A DNA stretch of 64,000 bases from the NCBI RefSeq assembly GCF_024699925.1, contig NZ_JAJOMX010000004.1, forward strand, positions 197,108-261,107, given 5' to 3'. A program made the position numbers and the translations under genes. The DNA comes from Mesorhizobium sp. J428 (GTDB taxonomy: Bacteria; Pseudomonadota; Alphaproteobacteria; Rhizobiales; Rhizobiaceae). The number at the start of each line of letters is the position of its first letter. Positions within the stretch are counted from its first letter, which is position 1. This document shows, in pieces, positions 54,491 to 62,628 of this stretch. The notes under the pieces are model-generated. The model was not told the origin of the DNA and did not search any database. It saw only the letters and a list, made by a program, of their open reading frames with translations.

Positions 54491-55962
54491 CAGTTTCTCC
54501 ACCCCCCCATCATTCGATAAATCGCGGGCACGCTCTCGACGGCCTGCACAAGGCGCGCGTCGGACAGTGCGGTGGCGGCTAGCAGGATGTCGGTAGAGGA
54601 GGCGTCGGGGGCACGTTTCAGCGCGTCTGCTTCCTCGTCCAGAAACCCGGTCGACAGGTCGCCGAACCCGAACCTTGGATGCTCAAGGATCGCATAGAGG
54701 TAGCCCAGGTTGGTCGTGACGCCCAGAATGATATAATCTAGCGCCGCGCGGCGGGCGCGCGCGATGGCCTCGGCCCGGTCGCGGCCGTGCACGATCAGCT
54801 TGGACAGCATCGGGTCGAAATCGGTGGTGACCTTGCCGCCCTCCAGAATGCCGCTGTCGACCCGCACGCCGGGTCCGGCGGGCTCGTCCATCAACAGGAT
54901 GTTGCCGATCGCGGGGCGGAAATCGGCATCCGCATCCTCGGCGCAGACGCGCAGTTCGATCGAATGGCCGGTCTGGTGGATGTCGTCCTGCTGCAGTCCC
55001 AGCGGCTCGCCGGCTGCAATGCGCAACTGTTCGGCAACCAGATCGAAACCCGTGACCATTTCGGTGACGGGATGTTCGACCTGAAGCCTCGTGTTCATCT
55101 CGAGGAAATAGAACCGGCCATCGTTGGCATAGATGAACTCGACCGTGCCGGCGCCGCGATAGTTCACCGCCCGCGCGATGCCCGCTGCGGCCTCGCAGAT
55201 TTCCTCGCGCTGGCCGGGTCTCAGGGCGGGGGAGGGGGTTTCCTCGATGATCTTCTGGAACCGGCGCTGGATCGAGCATTCGCGCTCCCAGAGATGGACC
55301 ACGTTTCCCTGACCGTCGCCCATCACTTGCACTTCGATATGGCGCGGGTTTTCGATATAGGTTTCGACAAACAGCCGGCCGTCGCCGAAATAGCGTTCGC
55401 CTTCGCGGCGGGCGGTTTCGATCTCTGCCCGCAGACGGGCATCCTCGCGCACGATGCGCATTCCCTTGCCGCCGCCGCCGGCAGAGGGCTTGATCAGCAG
55501 CGGATAGCCCACAGCGCGGGCGCGCTCGACGAAATCGCCCGGATTGTCATCCTCGATGGCGGAAGGCGCCACCGGAAAGCCGCGTTCCGCGACGAAATTG
55601 CGGGCGCGCACCTTGTCGCCCATCAGGTCGATGACCTCCGCAGTCGGTCCGACAAAGATGATCCCTGCTTCGTCCAGCGCTTTGACGAAGGCCGCGTTCT
55701 CGGCCAGAAACCCGTAGCCGGGATGCACGGAGTCGGCGCCGATATGCCGTGCGGCCTGGACGATCTGGCCGATATCCAGATAGGCCGAGACCGGGGTTGG
55801 TCCGTCGATGGTCACGACCTGGTCGGCAATTGCGTGTGCCGGTGCGTCCACCTCGGCGGGATGACGCAGCACGGCGGTCTTGATGCCGATGGCGCGGGCG
55901 GTGCGCACCACGCGCGCGGCAATCTCTCCTCGGTTCGCCACGAGAAGCCTGGTGATGCTCAT
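54490..55962 (-). CDS. Biotin carboxylase subunit
   Basis: A 490-residue biotin carboxylase: SITRLLVANRGEIAARVVRT, the ATP-grasp loop IKPSAGGGGKGMRIV, WERECSIQRRFQKIIEETPS and FYFLEMNTRLQVEHPVTEMV. It ends after the C-terminal biotin carboxylase domain without a carrier domain. ATG 55962 gives the canonical N-terminus; the longer frame to 56013 extends into the intergenic region. It starts 77 bases after the binding-protein gene. Confidence 0.9.
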   Translation of the reverse strand: MSITRLLVANRGEIAARVVRTARAIGIKTAVLRHPAEVDAPAHAIADQVVTIDGPTPVSAYLDIGQIVQAARHIGADSVHPGYGFLAENAAFVKALDEAGIIFVGPTAEVIDLMGDKVRARNFVAERGFPVAPSAIEDDNPGDFVERARAVGYPLLIKPSAGGGGKGMRIVREDARLRAEIETARREGERYFGDGRLFVETYIENPRHIEVQVMGDGQGNVVHLWERECSIQRRFQKIIEETPSPALRPGQREEICEAAAGIARAVNYRGAGTVEFIYANDGRFYFLEMNTRLQVEHPVTEMVTGFDLVAEQLRIAAGEPLGLQQDDIHQTGHSIELRVCAEDADADFRPAIGNILLMDEPAGPGVRVDSGILEGGKVTTDFDPMLSKLIVHGRDRAEAIARARRAALDYIILGVTTNLGYLYAILEHPRFGFGDLSTGFLDEEADALKRAPDASSTDILLAATALSDARLVQAVESVPAIYRMMGGWRN

Positions 55963-56039
55963 ATCCGCGGGTCTTTCTGCTTGGCCTTCCCGCCCCCAAT
56001 GCCGTGTCGGCACGGGGGGGGCGTTGTCATGTTAGCGGA

Positions 56040-57237
56040 TCATTCGATTTCCATACGCTCGGACACGATGGTGAAGTCCTTCTTGTCCGCGTTGGACTGC
56101 AGAACGATCGCCGCCGTGGGCGCGTGACGGTTACCTTTACCATAGGTGACGGGCCCCAGCAGGCCATCGGTTTCGAACCCGTCCAGACCTTCCAGTTTTT
56201 CAATCACGCAGGCCCGGGTCAGGTCAGCGCCGCATTCGGCCATCGCGTGCTCGAAAATCAGCGCCCCGGCATAGCCCGCCAGCGAGTGCCCGGTTCAGCG
56301 AATTTCGTTCGTCCTCGCTGAGGTATGTGTTGGCCAGTTCCATGAACTTCGCCACACCTGGAACCTCAAGCGAGGTCAGCGCGGGCACATAGTCCGCCGC
56401 ATAATAGCCGTCACCTGCACTGCCAGCCAACGCCTGAACCGGGGTCAGATGCGCGGAATGGGCGCCGAGGAACGTGATATCCATCCGGTTCTTGGCGGCT
56501 TCCTTCAGCATAATCGAGTGTTCGGCAACGACGCCGCCGGATACCAGCACGGTCACGCCTGCGGCCCGTGCCCGTAGCATTTCGGCCGAGAAATCCTTCT
56601 GGCCGCGCTTGAATTCCAGCTCCAGAACATTGTTGAGCCCGTATTTCTTGACCCCTTCGAGATAGCCGCAGCGCACGTCGTCGCCAAATTCATCATCCTG
56701 AAAGGCGATCGCGTATTTGCCATCTTTCAGACCCAGTTCTTCGACGAGGTAAGTCATGCCGGCGGCAATTTCCTGGCAATAGGTTGGTCCGACCACGAAC
56801 AACGGGTTCAACGGCGGGTTGAAATGGTGCGAGTTCACCGCCATGTTGTTGAGTGTCGGGATGCCGAGCTCGTTGATCATGGGCATCATAGCCGCCAGCT
56901 GCGCGCTGCCGGAGGTGCCGATCAGCCCGAAGATGTCATCGACCTCAACCATCTTCTTCAGCGCCTGAAGCGAGCGTGCCGGGACGTATCCGTCATCCTC
57001 GAACACGATTTCGACCTTGCGGCCGTTGATGCCGCCACGGGCATTCACGTCATCCTGCCAGACTTGCAGCGCCAGCCTGTGCGCCTTGCCCAGCAGGCTG
57101 GGCGGGCCTGTCAGCGGGTCCACGGCACCCAATACGACCTTGTCGTCGGTGACGCCGGGTTCCGCCATTGCACCGACGGCTCCGGCCACCAGGAGGGTGA
57201 CTGAAAGCGCCCCTTTCAAAATCCAGTTCATTCTCAT
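56040..57237 (-). CDS. Periplasmic binding protein (LivK type), one frame change
   Basis: A Peripla_BP_6 protein of about 398 residues. After a signal peptide ending VGAMA, the mature protein starts EPGVTDDKVVLGAVDPLTGP. Subdomain segments include VWQDDVNARGGINGRKVEIV and AIAFQDDEFGDDVRCGYLEG. After ERNSLNR the frame changes at CCC 56289-56291; one base fewer gives HSLAGYAGALIFEHAMAECG to the C-terminus SERMEIE at 56040. Start codons are ambiguous (GTG 57243, ATG 57237 or ATG 57231); GGGGAGAAG favours 57237. It should present the substrate to the LivHMFG proteins encoded upstream. Confidence 0.85.
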
Positions 57238-57283
57238 TCTCACTTCTCCCCTTTTAGTGGCCCGTCCTCCCGGGCCGTTCGCA

Positions 57284-58321
57284 TCAGTATCTGAATGGCC
57301 AGTTGACCCAACGGTTCTTGTATTCGCGGTAGATCCCCATCAGCCCGTCCGGCTCGAATCGCAGGAAGAGTACGATGGTCAGACCGTAAAGGAACCCTTT
57401 CAGTTCCAGCGCCGACAGCGACCCGAGCGTCCCGCCTAGCGAGCTGAACGCATAGTTCAGGAGTTCGGCCAGCCCCACGACGAACACTACGCCGATCACC
57501 GCCCCGGCGGTGGACCCGAGGCCGCCAACGATGATCATGGACACAGCTTCGATCGAGATGACGAGGCTAAAGCTGTCCACGTTCACGAAACGAATATGAT
57601 AGACCATCAGCGCCCCGGCCACGCCCGCGTAAGAAGAACTGACGACAAAGGCATAAAGCTTGTATCGCGCCACCGGGACGCCCATCGCGCGCGCTGCGAT
57701 ATCCTGTTCCCGTATCGCCAGAAAGGCACGGCCGATGCGGCTGCGCTTGATGTTGGCCGACCCCAGGACGGCCAGCGTCAGAACCGCCAGGATCAGGTAG
57801 TAAAACGACTTATCGGTATCCAGTACCATGCCGAAGATCGCCGGCTTGGGTGTCGAGATGCCAGACGACCCATGCGTGATGCTTTCGGCGCTGAGGATGA
57901 CATGGGTAATGATGATGGTAAATGCGAGCGTAGTGATCGCCAGATACAGCCCCTTCAGGCGCAGCGATGGTATCCCGACCAACAGCCCGAAAGCCCCCGC
58001 CGCCAGAGCGCCCGCCGGAAGGCACAACCACAGCGGCATGTTGTAATCTGCCGAGAGGATGGCCGCAGTATAGCCGCCCACCGCAAGAAACCCGGCCTGA
58101 CCGAAGGAAATCAGGCCCGTCGTACCGGTCAGAAGGTTCAGGCCAATTACCCCGATCGCGGTAATTAACATACCGTTGACCAGCGACGTCACGTGATTGC
58201 TCAACACGAACGGCGCCGCCAGCGACATGATGACCAACGCCCAAGTCCAATAGGCCTGCGTCGGGTTGCGGATCAGCGAGATCAGCTCGCCATAGCTCTC
58301 TTGAAAGACACCTGTCCGCAT
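57284..58321 (-). CDS. livM: ABC transporter permease (LivM-like), second set
   Basis: A 345-residue LivM-type permease with eight or more transmembrane segments, LTGTTGLISFGQAGFLAVGG, GIPSLRLKGLYLAITTLAFT and the coupling loop FLAIREQDIAARAMGVPVAR. The frame is intact and starts three bases after the livH stop. Divergent from the first LivM, so the two transporters are old paralogs or independently acquired. Confidence 0.9.
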   Translation of the reverse strand: MRTGVFQESYGELISLIRNPTQAYWTWALVIMSLAAPFVLSNHVTSLVNGMLITAIGVIGLNLLTGTTGLISFGQAGFLAVGGYTAAILSADYNMPLWLCLPAGALAAGAFGLLVGIPSLRLKGLYLAITTLAFTIIITHVILSAESITHGSSGISTPKPAIFGMVLDTDKSFYYLILAVLTLAVLGSANIKRSRIGRAFLAIREQDIAARAMGVPVARYKLYAFVVSSSYAGVAGALMVYHIRFVNVDSFSLVISIEAVSMIIVGGLGSTAGAVIGVVFVVGLAELLNYAFSSLGGTLGSLSALELKGFLYGLTIVLFLRFEPDGLMGIYREYKNRWVNWPFRY

Positions 58322-58324
58322 AGC

Positions 58325-59197
58325 TCACACCCTCTCGATCTCGGGCGTGCCGAACAGCCCGTAGGGGCGGATCATCAGAACTACCAGAATGACGAGGAAG
58401 CCGGAAATCTCCTTCAGCCCGCGCCCGATATAGCCTTCGGACATGTTCTCCAGCAGACCGATGAAAACGCCGGAGATCGCCGCACCGAACACCGAGTCCA
58501 GGCCGCCGAGAATAACCGCCGGAAAGGCGCGCAGCCCTTGCGTCCACATGTCCGGCCCCAGGCCATAGATCGTTCCCAGCAGCACGCCGGCAATCCCGGC
58601 AATGACGGCCGCAATGGCCCAGGCCAGGGCGTAAACATAAGTCACGTTGATCCCCATCAGCAGCGCGGTGGTTTCGCGCGCGGCCGTGGCCCGCATGGCG
58701 ACGCCCGTGCGCGAAAACCGCAGGAAGACCCACATGCCGATCACGCAAAGCGCAAGCAGACCGATAGCATAGAGCTGCGACGTATACAGGAAAACAAGGC
58801 CGATCTCGACGCCACTGTCACCGATGTCGGTGGGCAGAACCAGCGGGTCGGCCCCCCAGATCATCACCACTAGGGCGCGTATCATCACCGCCAGCCCGAT
58901 GGTGACCATCACGGTTGAAAAGACGTCTTGCCCCAGCATCGGGCGGATGAAAATCCGCTCGATCAACAGGCCGACAACCGCCGAAAGCACGACGCAAACC
59001 GCCAGCAACCCCCAGAACGGCAGGGTCCAGGAACGTGCTATCGCGAAAGCCATGTATGATATCAGCATCATGACTTCGCCCTGGGCAAAATTGACGACGC
59101 TGGTCGCCTTGAAGATCAGAGCATAGCCCATTCCGATCAGGCCATAGATCACGCCGATGGCAATCCCCGAAACGCAGAGCAAAATGAAATAGTCCAT
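58325..59197 (-). CDS. livH: ABC transporter permease (LivH-like), second set
   Basis: A 290-residue LivH-type permease beginning YFILLCVSGIAIGVIYGLIG with the family motif VNFAQGEVMMLISYMAFAIA and the coupling loop TGVAMRATAARETTALLMGI. The frame is intact. It lies ten bases after the acyl-CoA synthetase gene, the same order as in the first transporter operon. Confidence 0.9.
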   Translation of the reverse strand: MDYFILLCVSGIAIGVIYGLIGMGYALIFKATSVVNFAQGEVMMLISYMAFAIARSWTLPFWGLLAVCVVLSAVVGLLIERIFIRPMLGQDVFSTVMVTIGLAVMIRALVVMIWGADPLVLPTDIGDSGVEIGLVFLYTSQLYAIGLLALCVIGMWVFLRFSRTGVAMRATAARETTALLMGINVTYVYALAWAIAAVIAGIAGVLLGTIYGLGPDMWTQGLRAFPAVILGGLDSVFGAAISGVFIGLLENMSEGYIGRGLKEISGFLVILVVLMIRPYGLFGTPEIERV

Positions 59198-59207
59198 GCT
59201 GTTCCCC

Positions 59208-61053
59208 CTAGGCGTAGATTTCCGCCATCTCGGCTTCGAACCTTGTCTCGATGACGTTGCGCCGCACCTTCTGGGTGGCCGTCAGTTCGCCGTCGTCATG
59301 GTCGAGCTGCTTTTTCAGAAGCACGAATTTTCGAATGTTTTCCACGCGTGCGAAGGCGTCATTCACCCGTGCCACCTCCTTGGCGATGAGTTCCCTGACC
59401 TCATCCAGGCTGGAAAGGTGGCTGAACGTGGTATAAGCGAGGCCTTGCGCCTGAGCCCACTTGCCGACGGTATCGTAGTCAATCTGGAGCAATGCCCCGA
59501 GGAAGTTACGCCCCTCGCCGACCACGATCGCCTCAGAGATGTAGATCAGATCCTTCAGGGCGTTTTCAATTTCAGACGGTGTGATGTTCTTGCCGCCCGA
59601 CGTGATGATGATGGATTTCTTCCGGTCGACGATGACAATTTCGCCGTTATCCAGCTGTTCAACCACATCGCCGGTCTGCAACCAGCCATCAATGATGGTT
59701 TCGGCCGTGGCCTTTTCATTGTCGAGATAGCCCAGAAAGACGCTGGGGTGCTTGATCTCCAGCTCGCCATCTTCGGCTATCCTGTATTGCAGGCCCGGCG
59801 CAGGAACACCCGCTGCCCCGACCGTTGCCTTGTCGGCATTCTGGAAGAACGCCAGACCCCCCGATTCGGTCATGCCATAGACCTGATAGAGCGGCACGCC
59901 GATCACCCGGAAAAACCGGACGACCTCGGGCGAGATGGATGCGCCGCCGACGAAGCTGCAATGCACCTTGTCGATCCCCATGAAACGCTTGAGCGGGTTG
60001 AAAACCAGGATCTTGGCTACAAAATGCTTGACGCGCTCGACCGGGTTCAGTTGTTGGCCGGCCTCGATCTTGCGGAAATGCGCCTGTCCCAGGTCCAGCC
60101 CCCAGTTGTAAATCCGCCGGGCCATGGGCCGCGCATCCTGAATTCGGATCGACGCGCTTACTGGAGCTTTTCCCAGATGCGCGGGACGCCCAGAAACACC
60201 TGTGGTGCAATTTCGCGTAGGTTGACCTGTGCGTGTCGATGGATTCGGCAAAATTCACGGCGCCGCCGATCATCAGGCTGAGAATGGTGGAGAATACACG
60301 TTCGGCCACATGGCAAAGCGGCAGGTAGCAGACCACCGAATACCGATTGCGTGTCAGATTGAACTGATCTATCAGCGGATAAGACGCCACAAGCAGGTTG
60401 CGGTGCGACAACACCGCGCCTTTCGGCGGGCCAGTGGTGCCTGACGTATAGACCACAACCGCCGGATCGTCGGGCTTGCCCGCATTGACGCAATCGAGGA
60501 AGAAATCGGCGTCCTCGATGTGGCCCGAGGCATGATCCAGCCCTTCCTGCACCACTTCGTCAAACGATTTGAGCCGCGTGCGGTCATAACTGCGCATCCC
60601 CTTCATGTCGACGCACACGATCAGCTTGAGGTTGGGAAAGGCACCTTCGTTCGCTTCGGCATCCAGCACCTTGTCGACCTGTTCCTGATCCCCGCAAACG
60701 ATGATGCTGCTCTTGGAATGCCTCAGGATATAGTTGAGTTCGCGCCAGGGATTGGTCGGATAGACCCCGACGGTCATGCCACCCAGCGCCTGCGCAGCGA
60801 TGTCGGAATACAGCCATTCCGGCGTGTCTTCGCTGGCGATGGCCAGACGATCGCCGCGCCCGAACCCCCTGATGTGGAGGCCCAGGGCGAAGCCCCGCAC
60901 TTTGGCAAAATATTCGGCCCAGGTGACCCGGTTCCAGATCCCGAGGTCCTTTTCCCGGATCGCCAGTTCATCAGGAATAGTAACGGCCCAGTGCAGCAAC
61001 AGTTGCGGAAGGGTGATATTGCCGTCCCCAAAGCGCTGGTTCAGATCGTCCAT
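59208..61053 (-). CDS. Long-chain acyl-CoA synthetase-type AMP ligase, two frame changes
   Basis: An LC-FACS-like synthetase embedded between LivG and LivH, as in the first transporter operon. The N-terminal part has VVVYTSGTTGPPKGAVLSHR. Near 60229-60236 the frame changes so that AESIDT continues AQVNLREIAPQVFLGVPRIW, then near 60158-60162 changes again to reach SIRIQDARPMARRIYNWGLD. The C-terminal part has YGMTESGGLAFF, TGDVVEQLDNGEIVIVDRKK and TATQKVRRNVIETRF. ATG 61053 overlaps the LivG stop as TGATG. It would convert the imported acid to its CoA ester. Confidence 0.85.
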
Positions 61054-61841
61054 CAACCCGCCCCCAATGCTTCTTCCAGTTTGTGCCCGAGATAGGCTTC
61101 GATCACACGCGGATCGGCCCGGATTTCATCCGGCGTGCCATAGGCGATGCGCTCGCCGAAATTCATCACGCCGATATGGTCGGAAATATCCGTGACAATA
61201 CCAATGTCGTGCTCGATCATCATCACCGTGATATCCAGCTCCTCCCGGAGATCGAGGATAAAGCGGGCGATGTCCTCGGTCTCCTCGGCGTTCATGCCCG
61301 AAACCATCTCATCGAGTAGCAAGAGTTTGGGTTCGGTAGCCAGGGCACGGCCCAGTTCGACCCTTTTCTGCAACCCGTAGGCCAGAGCGCCAACCGGCAT
61401 GTCGCGGACATGCTGGATTTCGAGAAAGTCTATGATCTCCTCGACCCGTTTGCGGTGCGCCCGCTCCTGCGCCCGCGTGGTTGGCCCGAAGATCAACCCT
61501 CCCAGAACGCTTGTATTAATGTGGCTGTGGCGCCCCACAAGAATGTTATCAACAACGCTGGCATGCTTGAACACCGCCAGGTTCTGGAAGGTGCGCCCCA
61601 TTCCAAGGGAGGCAATCTTGTGCGGCGCTGTACGTGTGATGTCCTTGCCATCCAACGTGATCGTGCCCGACGTGACCGGAAGAACCCGGCTGATCATGTT
61701 GAACATGGTGGTCTTGCCGGCGCCGTTCGGACCGATCAGGCTGAAGATCTCGCCCTTGAGGACCGGAAAGCTGACATCGTTGACTGCCGTCACACCGCCA
61801 AATTTCTTGACCAGATTGTCGACCTGCAAAAGCACGCTCAT
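61053..61841 (-). CDS. livG: ABC transporter ATPase (LivG-like), second set
   Basis: A 262-residue LivG-type ATPase: Walker A IGPNGAGKTT, the YGLQKRVELGRALA signature, and Walker B LLLLDEMVSGMN (Glu-Met where most have Glu-Pro) with switch His in MMIEHDIGIV. ATG 61841 overlaps the livF stop as ATGA and is preferred to the longer in-frame start nine bases upstream. It ends overlapping the synthetase start. Confidence 0.9.
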   Translation of the reverse strand: MSVLLQVDNLVKKFGGVTAVNDVSFPVLKGEIFSLIGPNGAGKTTMFNMISRVLPVTSGTITLDGKDITRTAPHKIASLGMGRTFQNLAVFKHASVVDNILVGRHSHINTSVLGGLIFGPTTRAQERAHRKRVEEIIDFLEIQHVRDMPVGALAYGLQKRVELGRALATEPKLLLLDEMVSGMNAEETEDIARFILDLREELDITVMMIEHDIGIVTDISDHIGVMNFGERIAYGTPDEIRADPRVIEAYLGHKLEEALGAG

Positions 61842-62628
61842 GACAGCCACCTCTTGCGTCTCTTGTAGTGTTTCACGTCCCGCATGTTGCGCCGATGGCC
61901 AGATTCGGAGAAGCCCAGGTAGAATTCCTTGACGTCCTCGTTGCTCATCAGTTTCTGCGGCGTGCCATCCATCACCACTCGGCCGTTTTCGATGATATAT
62001 CCGTAGCTTGCAATCGACAGCGCCAATTCGGCGTTCTGTTCCACCAGCAAGATCGAGACGTTGCTTTCCTTAACCAGACTGGTCACCGCGGCGAAGATTT
62101 CGGTGATGATCTGCGGGGCCAGGCCCAGGCTGGGCTCGTCTAGCATCAGCAGGCGCGGTCGCGACATCAGGGCGCGGCTGATCGCCACCATCTGCTGTTC
62201 CCCGCCCGACAGATAGCCGGCAATCGTGCCACGCTTCTCCTTGACGCGCGGGAAGATCGAGAAGACATAGTCCAGCGCCTCGGCCGCGGCCGCCCGGCTT
62301 CGGGTGATGCCGCCCATCATCAGGTTTTCCTCGACGGTCAGCGGCTCGAACAACTGGCGCCCCTCGGGCACCATGACGATGCCGTCGCGCACGATTTCGT
62401 CGGGCTTGCGGCCAATCAGGTTTTTGCCGTCAAAGCTGATCGTGCCGCCGATGATGTCGCCTTCTTCCGGGTACAAGCGCCGGCTATTCCCTTGAGGATT
62501 GTCGACTTGCCCGCCCCGTTCGACCCAAGAAGCGTGACGATCTGTCCCTGATCCACACTCAGCGATGCATCGCGCACGGCCTCGATCACGTTGTCGTAGA
62601 CGATCTGGACGTTGTTAAGCGTCAGCAT
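61838..62628 (-). CDS. livF: ABC transporter ATPase (LivF-like), second set, one frame change
   Basis: A LivF-type ATPase with Walker A LGSNGAGKST in the first frame. After LKGIAG the frame changes near 62477-62483 (one base missing), continuing RLYPEEGDIIGGTISFDGKN with signature YLSGGEQQMVAISRALM and Walker B LLMLDEPSLGLAP. The C-terminus has the same basic tail as the first LivF, RDVKHYKRRKRWLS. ATG 62628 overlaps the AtuA-like gene by 14 bases. Confidence 0.87.

Noticed and set aside
53981..55962. Split biotin carboxylase/carrier as another frameshift artefact
   Set aside because: The carboxylase ends cleanly with a TGATG overlap onto the carrier start, and joining the frames would not produce a longer conserved linker. 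I regard the split as natural.
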